A stretch of DNA of 64,000 nt, taken from Clostridia bacterium. GTDB lineage: Bacteria > Bacillota > Clostridia > Oscillospirales > CAG-272. Location of the stretch: positions 1-64,000 of the forward strand of contig JAFUNF010000012.1 in assembly GCA_017473085.1 (NCBI GenBank). Reading direction: 5' to 3'. Within the stretch, counting starts at the first letter, position 1. Every line of letters begins with the position of its first letter. The notes beneath the pieces were generated by a model. It was not told the origin of the DNA. It did not search any database and was given only the letters and a program-made list of their open reading frames with translations. Shown here piece by piece: positions 51,255-60,670 of the stretch. A program made the translations under genes and the position numbers.

Positions 51255-52589
51255 CTATTGCTTTATAGTAATTGAGCCGTCATCGTTATAGATGATTTTG
51301 TCGCCTTGAGAGTTCAAGCCCTCAATGTAGCTGAAATATTCCTCCTTTGAGGCGAATTGGCTCTTATAGTTAGCCTTGATTTTCTTTGCTCGTTCTCCGC
51401 CGTTTTCAAGCAAAAGAATTATCATAGCAAGCTGCCATTTTGCACTGACAACGCAAGCAGTATATGGGTCGCTTATACAAAAATCATCACCGTGTACCTT
51501 ACCACTGGCTCCTGCCACGTAGGGATGAACAACAGGCATAAGTCCACAAAGCTCTCCCATATCGGTGCTTCCTCTGCCAACGTCGTTTCCAATAGGATAA
51601 TTAATCTCTGGCATAGCTATCCTTGCTGCATCACTCGAAAGCTCTAACATGCCCTTATCGTTTTTAAGAGGTGCGTATCCAGGAAAATCCTCTATCTCCA
51701 CGTTTGCACCCATTGATACTGCTGCACCACATAGGGCACGATTGATTTTCTTGTTTTCACGCATTATAGCCTCAAAGGTAGCACCTCTGACAAAGCTTTC
51801 AATAGTAACAGTCTCAGGGATTGCATTAACCACCTCTCCACCATGTGTGATTATAGGGTGGAAGCGAATAAGGTCAGTCTCCTTGAAGGTTTCACGCAGG
51901 GCGTTTGCTGCACTCAAACCTTGTGTCGCAGCATAAAGAGCGTTTATTCCTAACTCAGGGCTTCCTCCTGCGTGGGCAGACACTCCCTTATACTTAATCT
52001 TTTTAGCAACACAACCGATAGCACCCTGTCCTACTCCTGTGCCTGTGGACGTGTGTACCATAAATGCAAGGTCAACTCCGTCAAAATATCCACGATACAA
52101 AAACTCGCCCTTACCACCAAAATATTTGATTATTCCTTGCTTTTTAAGCTCATTTCTGTACTCAATTTCAATCAATTCCTCAGCAGGCACTACACAAAGA
52201 CGAACCCTGCCACAAAGCCTTGACAGAACCTTCTCTTCCTTGAGAGATGCGGCAATTCCAAGCATAGCGGCACATTGAGCGTGATGTCCACAGGCGTGAA
52301 CGTATCCTGTTTTAGGGTCACATTCCTTGTGGTTTGGGCATACAAGAGAATCCATTTCTGCAAGGACTAAAACCTCAGGTCCCTCTCTGCCTGTATCTAC
52401 AACAGTATAAAAGCCTGGAATATTTCCTGCCATTACAAGATTTTCGTAGCCAAGCTCTCTAAATCTTTCAGCCATATAGGCAGATGTATTTACCTCACGA
52501 TAGCCTGTTTCTGGATGCTTCCAAATATATCGCTCGGCTTCAAGAATCATATTTTTGTACTTTTCTATACAATCAAGTAATTCTTTCAT
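51255..52589 (-). CDS. M20-family amidohydrolase (AbgB/M20D-like)
   Basis: Zinc-dependent peptidase or amidohydrolase. 444 residues with the M20 metal motif YVHACGHHAQCAAMLG near 92-107, PAEELIEIEY near 135, KGVSAHAGGSPELGINA near 200 and THGGEVVNAIPE near 248. The larger size and dimerisation-domain pattern fit AbgB-like aminobenzoyl-glutamate or aminoacylase-type enzymes. 60 nt after the alpha-mannosidase gene; RBS AAAGGAGCG. Confidence 0.87.
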   Translation of the reverse strand: MKELLDCIEKYKNMILEAERYIWKHPETGYREVNTSAYMAERFRELGYENLVMAGNIPGFYTVVDTGREGPEVLVLAEMDSLVCPNHKECDPKTGYVHACGHHAQCAAMLGIAASLKEEKVLSRLCGRVRLCVVPAEELIEIEYRNELKKQGIIKYFGGKGEFLYRGYFDGVDLAFMVHTSTGTGVGQGAIGCVAKKIKYKGVSAHAGGSPELGINALYAATQGLSAANALRETFKETDLIRFHPIITHGGEVVNAIPETVTIESFVRGATFEAIMRENKKINRALCGAAVSMGANVEIEDFPGYAPLKNDKGMLELSSDAARIAMPEINYPIGNDVGRGSTDMGELCGLMPVVHPYVAGASGKVHGDDFCISDPYTACVVSAKWQLAMIILLLENGGERAKKIKANYKSQFASKEEYFSYIEGLNSQGDKIIYNDDGSITIKQ

Positions 52590-52649
52590 TTTTTCGCTCC
52601 TTTAATTCCTTACAATATTGTCCCCTTATTTTTGCTATTAAAATCATTA

Positions 52650-55076
52650 TTAAATTAAAAGCTCATAGGATTCCGAAAGGGTATTATTTTCGTAGACTAT
52701 GGTTTTAACCTCGTATTTGCCAAAGGCTAAGGGGAGCTTGTTGCCGTTTACCTCTATGTAGGAATCCACCTTATTTGGTGTGTTGTTTAGTAATCTGAAT
52801 ATAATGGCATTTTTACCATAAGCCTTTTTAACTGTTGGCATAGATATTATATCGCCACCGACAGAAACGTCTAAGTCACTTACTTTATTTTCGTTTGGAA
52901 TTGGGAAAATATTAAGGGCAAAGGGCTTTTGTGTAAATTCCATTGTCTTGCGCTCAAGATTTTCTCTTGGTGCGACAGTAAGCCTGAAGGAATAGTTATT
53001 CTCTCCTTGGTCGATTTTTTTGGTATATCTATCCGACGGAATTAGCTGTCTTTGTCCTATTGGGTGGGCACAGTAGGTTACTCCACGAGCTAAGGACATA
53101 TAAAGACAATTGTTCTCAAAATGGCTACCATAAACGTCCTTATTAAGCAAGGCAAGGCACTTGTCAGCAGTCTCAACTGCTACAAATCTATGGGCTACGT
53201 TTTCTCTTGCATCCATAAAGAGTGTGTCGGTGCCAAAGGCAGTTTGTCCTATAAGAGTGCCCTCCTTCGCTATTGGAAGCTTAAGCTTAATTATCTTGTT
53301 TATGTCGTTCATATACAAGGTAACGTCTATATCCATATCGTCGTTGTTTTTGTATATTTTATAAAGTATTCTTGCACGAGTGTTATCACATTCAAAAAAG
53401 GCTTCAATACCAAGATAAATATCACCGTTTTCGATAAGCTGTATGCTTTGCATATTCTTAAAGGGTCCCTCTGGCTTTTGGGAAAGTGTAAAGGATTTTT
53501 CGTTTGTGCCAACTCTTTTAAGCTGTTCTCCACTCATACCCCAAGGGTCCTCGTTGTCATCAAAGCTACATAGACCAAAGCCTTCCTTGACGTACTCAAC
53601 TCCGTCTATTTTATATGAGGAAAGCAAGCCTGTTTTTTCATCAATTTTTACATACTTGTGTCCGTTGTCAAAGACAAACGTCTGCTCCTTTTGTGTATCC
53701 TTTGCCTCAACAAAATCTATATAAGTGCTGAAGCGTGCAAGGGACATTGGCTTTAGCTTAGCCTCAAAAATAATGCGTTTTCTCCAGTCAAGGCTTAGGT
53801 TTGAGTCTTCCTTTATTACTTGATATGGCACACTATTTCCGTTCTCATCTACAACTGTTATGTGAGAGGAAATATCCTGTTGCCAATTTTGGTCGGCAAG
53901 TGAAAATTCACACTCTACGTTTTCACAAATTTCATAAGGATGTGGGTTGAATACCACTATTGGAAATTCTCCAGTCTTTGCTGGCTTTTGACTGGTTGAA
54001 AGTGCAAAATAAGCCTTGATTTTTGCCCTTTCTGCTTCAAGCATACCATGATTTAAAAATCTTAATCCTGCATCCTCTCCACATTGTATTGAGGTGCCAG
54101 GCAAAACATCGTGAAACTCTGCGTTTAAAAGGTCCTTTACTGCTTCTTGGATTTCCTTTTCAGGGTAGGTGTCAAGGGCACCCTTCATATATGCAACAGA
54201 TGAGATTTTTTCTGCCATTGATATTTCATTTTCAAGCTGTGCGTGGAGCTTTTTTACACGATACATTGAGGTATAACAGCCTGGCATTGAAATGCGAAGC
54301 GATTTGTCAAAAACGTTTACTGGTGCAACCTTAGAAAAGAATTTTTCGGGGGTTGAGTGTATGTAATTTATCTCTTTATCTGTTAAAAGCTCGTTTTTAA
54401 TGTCGGTTAAGTCCTTGTGTGAGGGTCCACCACCATGGTTGCCAACTCCCCACAAAACTGCACCAACTGGTACATTTTGATAATTTGCTCGGTTTCTGAT
54501 TGAATTTACGCTTTTACCGAGTGCTGTACCATAGCTACCCGGAATACGCATTGCCTTTATTTCGCTACTGTCAAGTCCTTTCCAAATAAATTGCTCGCTT
54601 GGTAGTTGACATTCACTTTCATAAGGACGCATAAACATATAGCTGTCCTGACCACATTTTTTAATTATTTGAACAAGTCCAACAGTATGTCCAAAGGGGT
54701 CAAGATTCATTGCAGTTGTTGGCTTAACACCGAATTTTTCCTCAAAATATCTCTGTCCCTCTCGAATTTGTCTTACAAAGCTCTCGCCACAGGGCATATT
54801 GCAGTCAGGCTGAAGATACCAGCCACCCATTATATGCCATTTTCCATCTTTAACAAGCTTCTTGATTTTTTCAAAAAGCTCGGGAGCATACTCCTCAACG
54901 TATTTATAAACCGTCACCTCGTTGTGACAAAAAATATAATCAAATTCCTCGCATAGCTTAACGGCTGAATAAAAGGTCGAAAGCGTAGCACTAACTCCCT
55001 CAGGCCAGTCCCATTGCCAAATAGGGTCAATATGTGCATTACATATTAGGTGTATTTCCTTCTTTGAGTTTTCCAT
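52650..55076 (-). CDS. GH38-family alpha-mannosidase
   Basis: 808 residues, cytoplasmic. N-terminal GH38 barrel begins with the zinc-binding HLICNAHIDPIWQWDW (His15, Asp17); the nucleophile is the Asp in AMNLDPFGHTVG near 136. Three-helix-bundle motif EFHDVLPGTSIQCGED near 337 and a C-terminal beta-sandwich (from about 400) complete the family architecture. Likely trims alpha-mannose from imported glycans. No signal peptide. Own start ATG with AGGAGT upstream. Confidence 0.92.
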   Translation of the reverse strand: MENSKKEIHLICNAHIDPIWQWDWPEGVSATLSTFYSAVKLCEEFDYIFCHNEVTVYKYVEEYAPELFEKIKKLVKDGKWHIMGGWYLQPDCNMPCGESFVRQIREGQRYFEEKFGVKPTTAMNLDPFGHTVGLVQIIKKCGQDSYMFMRPYESECQLPSEQFIWKGLDSSEIKAMRIPGSYGTALGKSVNSIRNRANYQNVPVGAVLWGVGNHGGGPSHKDLTDIKNELLTDKEINYIHSTPEKFFSKVAPVNVFDKSLRISMPGCYTSMYRVKKLHAQLENEISMAEKISSVAYMKGALDTYPEKEIQEAVKDLLNAEFHDVLPGTSIQCGEDAGLRFLNHGMLEAERAKIKAYFALSTSQKPAKTGEFPIVVFNPHPYEICENVECEFSLADQNWQQDISSHITVVDENGNSVPYQVIKEDSNLSLDWRKRIIFEAKLKPMSLARFSTYIDFVEAKDTQKEQTFVFDNGHKYVKIDEKTGLLSSYKIDGVEYVKEGFGLCSFDDNEDPWGMSGEQLKRVGTNEKSFTLSQKPEGPFKNMQSIQLIENGDIYLGIEAFFECDNTRARILYKIYKNNDDMDIDVTLYMNDINKIIKLKLPIAKEGTLIGQTAFGTDTLFMDARENVAHRFVAVETADKCLALLNKDVYGSHFENNCLYMSLARGVTYCAHPIGQRQLIPSDRYTKKIDQGENNYSFRLTVAPRENLERKTMEFTQKPFALNIFPIPNENKVSDLDVSVGGDIISMPTVKKAYGKNAIIFRLLNNTPNKVDSYIEVNGNKLPLAFGKYEVKTIVYENNTLSESYELLI

Positions 55077-55146
55077 ATCGTTTACTCCTGTGCTTCGTTT
55101 TAATTATTATAGCACAGCAAATTGGGCAATTCAATATAGAGACATC

Positions 55147-55178
55147 AAAAACGAGTGCAGAAATGCACTCGTTTTTGT
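55147..55178. terminator. Bidirectional terminator
   Basis: AAAAACGAGTGCA / TGCACTCGTTTTT with a short loop, upstream of the GH38 gene and after the minus-strand lipoprotein at 55212. Confidence 0.9.
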
Positions 55179-55211
55179 GTGTTTAATTCTATTAAACTTC
55201 AATTTTACTCT

Positions 55212-56237
55212 TTAGTTACCATCTAATTCAATCCACAATGCAGGAACAACTCCGTTGCAAGTTTCACTAAAAAAGTAAGAGGTTTCATAAAGAGTCCCTT
55301 TTATTGTTACTGATTTTACAAATTCTGAGTCGTATGGCGAAGGGGAACGCAACCACCAGTTTCCATTACCAAAGTATTCCGTTACCTTGTTCATATAAAC
55401 CCCGTTTGCTCTTGTGTAATCACTTGTGACTTTTTTTCTTGTATTTGCTTCCGTTAATGTACTGTGTGTGAAACCGTAATCTCCCTCACATACTTCTGTA
55501 TATGCAAGTAAAAAAATTTTGTCATCAGTTGCTTTTGAACTATTTCCAATGTCCCCACTTGTGCTACTAGAGTTATCCACATGTGTTGTTATGATTATTT
55601 CCCTTTGGTACTTTTCAAAAGCAGTTTCATAAAATTGCTCATTTAGCCATTGCCTAATGGTACTATCTATGTATTTATTTGAGCCTTCGAAAAAATCGTT
55701 GTGATATGCTTGATTGTCTATTATACTGTCGCAAAGAAGGAATGCATTGCCATCTTTCTCTGATAAAATTCTCCATTTTATAGGCTCAACCTTAAAGTAA
55801 TAGACATTATCCTTTACTACAGCTTCTCTTGTTGAAAAAACATAGCCCTCTTCTTCGAAGGGATCGGCGATTACCTTGGCATAATATTTGCCATCGCTTC
55901 CAAGAAAATATCCCTTTTCGTTCTGAGTTTCAGTTATTTCTACGTCCTCAGACTTTATGGTTTGTGGATATGAACCGAAGTAAATATAGTCACCTTCTCG
56001 TCTGTAATAAGGCAAATTATTAGGGTTGCTATTTTCTTCTTCATCCTCTTCTAAGTCGGAGTCTGGATTTGTTTCGGTTCCCGTTTGGGTTTCCGTTTCA
56101 ATTACTGTTTGTTTATCGGTATTCAGTTCATTTTCTATATCTTTAAGTGCATCAAATAATGCACTGCATGATGTAGTGGAAAATAAACAAGCAATTACCA
56201 ATATGATCGAAATTGTTTTGATACCTTTTTTTATCAT
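55212..56237 (-). CDS. Lipoprotein with DUF6273-like domain
   Basis: 341 residues. Signal peptide with lipobox TTSC (Cys24), a Glu/Thr/Asn-rich linker (about 40-75), then a domain with YIYFGSYPQT, PIKWRILSEKDGNAFLLCD, STIRQWLNEQFYETAF and NWWLRSPSPY. This is the pattern of the DUF6273 family seen in many clostridial surface proteins, function unknown. Third of a run of lipoprotein genes on the minus strand (57144, 56294, 55212). Confidence 0.8.
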   Translation of the reverse strand: MIKKGIKTISIILVIACLFSTTSCSALFDALKDIENELNTDKQTVIETETQTGTETNPDSDLEEDEEENSNPNNLPYYRREGDYIYFGSYPQTIKSEDVEITETQNEKGYFLGSDGKYYAKVIADPFEEEGYVFSTREAVVKDNVYYFKVEPIKWRILSEKDGNAFLLCDSIIDNQAYHNDFFEGSNKYIDSTIRQWLNEQFYETAFEKYQREIIITTHVDNSSSTSGDIGNSSKATDDKIFLLAYTEVCEGDYGFTHSTLTEANTRKKVTSDYTRANGVYMNKVTEYFGNGNWWLRSPSPYDSEFVKSVTIKGTLYETSYFFSETCNGVVPALWIELDGN

Positions 56238-56293
56238 TATTCAATGTTTCCTCTATTTTTCGAATAGAGTCTCCTATTCTCTTTTTATGCAGA

Positions 56294-57040
56294 TTAGTCT
56301 ACGAATTCAAACGTGATTTTTATATTTTTAATTGCATAATGATCGTCATATCCGTAGCTTTTTGAGAGTTTTCCGCACACCTTACCTTCTTTTAAAAACT
56401 TACGTGCAGTAGTTGTAGTTTCACCAGAAAAGTGCGTATAATTTGTTGCAGAGCTAGAATCCCAAACCTTTGAATAAACGTTCTCCTTGCCACTGCTGTG
56501 ACTATTTGCTAAAGTAAAGCTCATATCTGTTCTACTATAACGAGATGCATCCTTAAGATCGAAGGAATATGTAATTTTTACATTTTTATCAAGATTTCCC
56601 TTTATAGCATTTTTGATTTCGGGAGTTAACGTAAATGTAAACGATACAGATCCGTAACCAGACCACGTTACCGGGTCTTCTATATTGATCTCTTCTTCAA
56701 AATTAAGTTCAGATATAGGGTTCCACTGAGCGTAAAATACCGAAGGAAGTCCTTCTAGCCAAATTGTTGAGGATTTGCCTGTTATGTCAAAATACTTATC
56801 TCCACCCTCTTCAGATGAATAAAATCCATCGAAATAATATCCTGGTTTGGCAGGCACATCAACTGTTGCTTCTTTTCCATATTGTACAGTATAATCCGTT
56901 TTTACCGTACCATTATATGTACTGATTGTTGTTTGCTTTGCACCCCCACCCACTGAGGAACCTGAGAACATTCCACAGCCTGCAAAACAAAGTAAAGTTG
57001 CAATTGCCAATACAAATGCTAAAATTTTTGTTGTTTTCAT
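56294..57040 (-). CDS. Lipoprotein with InlB-type repeat and beta-sandwich
   Basis: 248 residues from ATG 57040 (AAGGAT 6-7 nt upstream; the in-frame TTG at 57058 is not supported). Lipobox LLCFAGC. One InlB/Flg_new repeat (KPGYYFDGFYSSEEGGDK ... VFYAQW) near 70-110 is followed by a beta-rich domain ending KNIKITFEFVD. A half-operator ACGCAATT next to a TATAAT (57105-57116) in its upstream region matches the operators around the XRE gene, suggesting joint control. Confidence 0.75.
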   Translation of the reverse strand: MKTTKILAFVLAIATLLCFAGCGMFSGSSVGGGAKQTTISTYNGTVKTDYTVQYGKEATVDVPAKPGYYFDGFYSSEEGGDKYFDITGKSSTIWLEGLPSVFYAQWNPISELNFEEEINIEDPVTWSGYGSVSFTFTLTPEIKNAIKGNLDKNVKITYSFDLKDASRYSRTDMSFTLANSHSSGKENVYSKVWDSSSATNYTHFSGETTTTARKFLKEGKVCGKLSKSYGYDDHYAIKNIKITFEFVD

Positions 57041-57143
57041 TTTTATATCCTTCCTCAAAATAACTATAGCTTAATGATATCAAATATGCATTAAGTTTAA
57101 TACGATTATAACGCAATTCGGTTGTTGCTTTATTTGCCTATAC

Positions 57144-59048
57144 TTAGTCCTTCCAAGTATAGTTTATTATAGCTTCGCCACTTGAATTGTTTGTCCATAT
57201 ATTGTTTTTGAATGATGAATGATAGCCTTTTTGCTCATAACAATTTGAAACTGTATCGTTGTGTTTTGGGCAAAATGCATTCTTTCCTGCATTCTGGTTC
57301 CAAACATAAAGTCCTTTTGCTGAAGACGTTATCTGATTTTTGTAAACTATCGAATCGAACAAACGTCCACTAGACTTTAAGTTACCAACCAAGCCTCCCA
57401 CATAGGAATATGCATCTCCCCACTTGTTAAATACTTCAGTTTTAATATTTGCCAAAGCATACGTGCTTATTGTATTTTGTCTGCTATAGCAATCGGATAT
57501 TTCGCAAAAAGCTTGTCCAACAATTCCACCAGCATACGCAACTGAATCCTTACCCTTAGAAACAACTTTCAAATTGAGGGCTCCATTCTCTACTCCGCAA
57601 CGTTCTACCTTTGAATTTTCCAACGATTGACCACAGATATAACCTGCATATCCACTATTAACCACCATCGATGTTTTGCTTCCAAACTCAATCTTTTCAA
57701 AACTGCAATTATTAACCAACACGTTATGAATTGTACCTTCGTTTATTCCACACACAACTCCTACATTTAACGTATTAGAAGCCGTATTTGTAATCTCGCT
57801 GAATGTGCAATTTTCAAATTTGACGTTTTCTATTCTAGCAGATGCACAAACTCTTCCAAAGAATCCTGCGTTTTCAGAATTTATGTTTGTGTTCTTGTAA
57901 TTCTTTATAGAATACCCATCACCAACCAAAATTCCTTTAAATTCTTCTATATAGTTGTTTCTGTAATTTTCTCCTGCAAAATCAATATTATTAACAAGTT
58001 TAAACCAAACATTTTCGTTATTTTTGCTCATACAACTTTCAAAATCTTCAACCGTTCTAATAATGTATGGATTTTCTTTCGTTCCATTTCCTTGTGGAAG
58101 ATTTACTTGACCTTCGTCAGGCTCAGGAAGTATGTCATCAACGTTTACAGATCCATAATATGTTTCTGGTTTGCTAAAATCCAACTCATCTAACGGTAAT
58201 TCAAGCTTGCTATTTTCTGTTAGATCCACTGAAAATTCATCTACAGAATATACCATTTCATCATACAAAAACACCCAGTTAGAGAATGATGTTATTGTTG
58301 CCTCGGCTTTATCTGGATTAAAAATTACTAATCCAAAAACATCGGCTACACCAAGTGTAACATAATTATAATATCCAGATGGTGTAATATCTGGTGCAAA
58401 TGTGAATGACATAGTTTTTTCGGTAACCAATGTGGTAGCTTTGCTGGATTCGTTTAGTTGGGATAATGTACTTCCTTTGGAAGAATTAATCCCAAATTTT
58501 TCCTCTAATCCAAATTCTAATGTTTGCTCGACAGATACTCCTGTGCTTGCCTCTACTCCTGCGCTCGCAAATCCAGCATCTACAGAAGCTGAAGCTTTAA
58601 CTTCAGCACTTACAGTATTGGACAAACCAGTCTTTGCGGAACCCGTTAATTCCTTTGTCCAAGAATCTGTTAAACTATTAGATTCTTCGAAGGATTTCGA
58701 CACAGTTTCAGTAGTCATTTCTGAAATTGTAAATACCTGAGTTGACTCAATTTTGCCATCATACTTATACCAGTTTGCTGTAATATTACCGATCGGTACA
58801 CCAGAAACTCTTCCCAAATAGTACACATAGTACCAAAGATTGTCATCTCTAAATGACTCTTGTAAATTATAGTTTTTTTTGTTTTGCTCAGAAGATAGTG
58901 CTACTGAGTAAAGTTCGTCAGAAGTTGATACATTTTCCAACGAAACAGTTGGTAATGTTGGCTCGTTATTAGTTGAACTTGTTTGGCAACCAGCCAATAT
59001 TCCAACCAAAATACAACACAGCACCATTATTGCGATTGTTTTTTTCAT
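57144..59048 (-). CDS. Lipoprotein with aerolysin-like Ser/Thr-rich domain and GLUG-type repeats
   Basis: 634 residues. Lipobox LAGC (Cys21). Residues about 100-260 are a long alternating Ser/Thr/Val stretch (e.g. SEVKASASVDAG-like and ETVSKSFEESNSLTDSW), the composition of the amphipathic strands of aerolysin/ETX-MTX2 beta-pore-forming proteins; this is a pattern impression, not a proven homology. The C-terminal half has GLUG/beta-helix repeats (VGVVCGINEGTIHNV, GGIVGQAFCEISDC, VGGLVGNLKSSG). Its promoter holds the XRE operator, so expression is probably repressed by the divergent regulator. Confidence 0.7.
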   Translation of the reverse strand: MKKTIAIMVLCCILVGILAGCQTSSTNNEPTLPTVSLENVSTSDELYSVALSSEQNKKNYNLQESFRDDNLWYYVYYLGRVSGVPIGNITANWYKYDGKIESTQVFTISEMTTETVSKSFEESNSLTDSWTKELTGSAKTGLSNTVSAEVKASASVDAGFASAGVEASTGVSVEQTLEFGLEEKFGINSSKGSTLSQLNESSKATTLVTEKTMSFTFAPDITPSGYYNYVTLGVADVFGLVIFNPDKAEATITSFSNWVFLYDEMVYSVDEFSVDLTENSKLELPLDELDFSKPETYYGSVNVDDILPEPDEGQVNLPQGNGTKENPYIIRTVEDFESCMSKNNENVWFKLVNNIDFAGENYRNNYIEEFKGILVGDGYSIKNYKNTNINSENAGFFGRVCASARIENVKFENCTFSEITNTASNTLNVGVVCGINEGTIHNVLVNNCSFEKIEFGSKTSMVVNSGYAGYICGQSLENSKVERCGVENGALNLKVVSKGKDSVAYAGGIVGQAFCEISDCYSRQNTISTYALANIKTEVFNKWGDAYSYVGGLVGNLKSSGRLFDSIVYKNQITSSAKGLYVWNQNAGKNAFCPKHNDTVSNCYEQKGYHSSFKNNIWTNNSSGEAIINYTWKD

Positions 59049-59105
59049 AGTTTTTCTCTCCTTTTATTTTTGGATTTTTTTAGTTCGTTGAACAAATCCA
59101 ATTTT

Positions 59106-59175
59106 ATTATAACGCATTTGCGTTTTATTGTCAAGGATTTTGCGTTTTATATTTTACGCAATTGCGTATTATAAT
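59106..59175. promoter_or_regulatory. Divergent promoters with two palindromic XRE operators
   Basis: Minus strand: TTGACA (59129-59134), 17-nt spacer, TATAAT (59106-59111); the spacer contains ACGCAAATGCGT. Plus strand: TATAAT (59170-59175) preceded by the perfect palindrome ACGCAATTGCGT (59156-59167), overlapping the -35 side of the XRE promoter. A third half-site TTTTGCGTTTT lies at 59138-59148. The arrangement predicts that one repressor silences both its own gene and the lipoprotein. Confidence 0.8.
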
Positions 59176-59205
59176 GAAGAAAAGATGCTTTGAAAGGGGA
59201 TAATT

Positions 59206-59505
59206 ATGGACATTAATAAAAAAATTGTTAATTTGTGCAATGAACGTGGTTGGTCTATTTATGAGCTTTCTTTACAGTCAGGCATTACGCAATCGTCTTT
59301 AAATTCCATGTTGCACAGGGGTAATCCACCTAAAATCGAAAATTTACAATGCATTTGCGAAGCATTTGGAATTACTCTATCTCAATTCTTTCTTGAGGAC
59401 GAACAGCTTGAAATTTTGAGTCAAAGAGAAAAGGAGCTTGTCTCCTTGTTTAGAAGACTTCCTGAAAACAAGCAACAGGCACTAATAGATTTAATCAATA
59501 GATAA
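59206..59505 (+). CDS. Small XRE-family transcriptional repressor
   Basis: 99 residues: Cro/CI helix-turn-helix at about 10-62 (WSIYELSLQSGITQSSLNSM and then LQCICEAFGITLSQFF), followed by a short helical C-terminus (SQREKELVSLFRRLPENK) probably used for dimerisation. GGGG about 9 nt upstream of the ATG. Divergent from the 57144-59048 lipoprotein, with palindromic operators between them; likely autoregulated. Terminator at 59505-59540. Confidence 0.88.
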   Translation: MDINKKIVNLCNERGWSIYELSLQSGITQSSLNSMLHRGNPPKIENLQCICEAFGITLSQFFLEDEQLEILSQREKELVSLFRRLPENKQQALIDLINR

Positions 59506-59540
59506 GATAAAAGGTCTCCAAATTGGAGACCTTTTATCTT
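59505..59540. terminator. Bidirectional terminator
   Basis: AGATAAAAGGTCTCCA / TGGAGACCTTTTATCT, loop AAT; serves the XRE gene and the convergent SOD-like gene. Confidence 0.92.
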
Positions 59541-60019
59541 AGTCTTATGATTTTACCACAGGCGATTTTAGTGCCTGAATTTCCAGAGGGTTGGGTTTTG
59601 AAATCGTCTGGATTTTTGTGTATTACAATGGTTTTGCCTGCAATTTCTTCAATTGTGTAGCTATTTGTTAGGTATGCTGAAAGGGCGTTTCCATTTGTAG
59701 CAAACAATGGTGGCATATCTCCTGCGTGGTAAGGATGTGGGCAATTATTTGGGTTATAGTGCGATTTTGTATTGAAAAATGGGTCTTTTTCGTTTCCTGT
59801 GCATTCCTCTCCCTCGTGAATATGAATGGCGAAAATATTATTTGCACAATTCTGTGCTTGCTCTGGTAGTCCAGATACACTGGTAATAACTATTATTCCA
59901 AATTGTGTTCTATAAAAGACGGCTTTTCCTAATATGGAATTATACTCTTGACTTCCCTTTATTATTGCATAGGCATCTGGTTGCTTTCTTAACAAGCTAT
60001 ATAAGCCTTGATTTCTCAT
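59534..60019 (-). CDS. Cu/Zn superoxide dismutase-like protein
   Basis: 161 residues with the SOD fold signatures: AIHIHEGEEC (His66, His68), SHYNPNNCPHPYHAGDMP (His87, His95, His98, Asp101), TIVIHKNPDDF (the fourth copper-type His) and GNSGTKIACGKI. All metal ligands of Cu/Zn SOD can be found. Unlike classical SodC it has no signal peptide. Clostridial members of this group are of uncertain activity. Monocistronic; GGAG upstream of 60019. Confidence 0.8.
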   Translation of the reverse strand: MRNQGLYSLLRKQPDAYAIIKGSQEYNSILGKAVFYRTQFGIIVITSVSGLPEQAQNCANNIFAIHIHEGEECTGNEKDPFFNTKSHYNPNNCPHPYHAGDMPPLFATNGNALSAYLTNSYTIEEIAGKTIVIHKNPDDFKTQPSGNSGTKIACGKIIRLR

Positions 60020-60172
60020 AACTGCTCCTTAGTTAAATTAATATTTATTACAATATATGCTTTTAAGCTAAATTGAGCTATAACTATACTTGCAAATATT
60101 CCTTATTCGTGGTAAAATATTGTAACTATTTCAATACAAAAGTCGTCTTTATAGTTGAAGGGTGGTGTTAAA

Positions 60173-60670
60173 ATGAAATTTTCAAAAATTGTTGCTTCAT
60201 TTATAGCTGTATTAATGCTTATATTCCTTTTTTCCAACTGTAACAAGGAAATGGAATACAATGGAAAAGACATAGTATCTTTGGAATATATCACTGTTGA
60301 CTTTATGGGTGGAGCTATGTCTTATAGAAAAATGAACCTTGACAGTGGGGAAATTTACAAAAAGGATTATTACCCCTACGATGAAGGCAATAGCACAGAA
60401 TATCAGCTAATTCATAGGTTTGATGCTTCGAAAAAGCAAGAAATTGTAAATAAGTTTTACAATATTGGCATTTTTGAGCTTGACGAAAAGTACCGTGACG
60501 ATAGCGTTATGGACGGTGGTAGTTGGCAATTGATAATACGATATGCCGACGGTACAGAAAAAAGCTCTAAGGGCATTAATGCAGGTCCCTCTCATTTGTT
60601 TACCGATTGCGACTATGCCTTTTATGACATCACAGGTGTTGCTTTTTGGGGAAAAGTTCGAGATAGATAA
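60173..60670 (+). CDS. Hypothetical lipoprotein, 165 aa
   Basis: Not recognised. Start taken as ATG 60173 with GGGTGG upstream; the in-frame TTG at 60155 overlaps that site. Hydrophobic signal (IVASFIAVLMLIFLF) and lipobox-like FSNC (Cys22). The mature part is beta-rich with EYITVDFMGGAMSYR, FYNIGIFELDEKY and WQLIIRYADGTEK, resembling small secreted DUFs with a meander of strands. Terminator with a 20-bp stem follows. Confidence 0.7.
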   Translation: MKFSKIVASFIAVLMLIFLFSNCNKEMEYNGKDIVSLEYITVDFMGGAMSYRKMNLDSGEIYKKDYYPYDEGNSTEYQLIHRFDASKKQEIVNKFYNIGIFELDEKYRDDSVMDGGSWQLIIRYADGTEKSSKGINAGPSHLFTDCDYAFYDITGVAFWGKVRDR

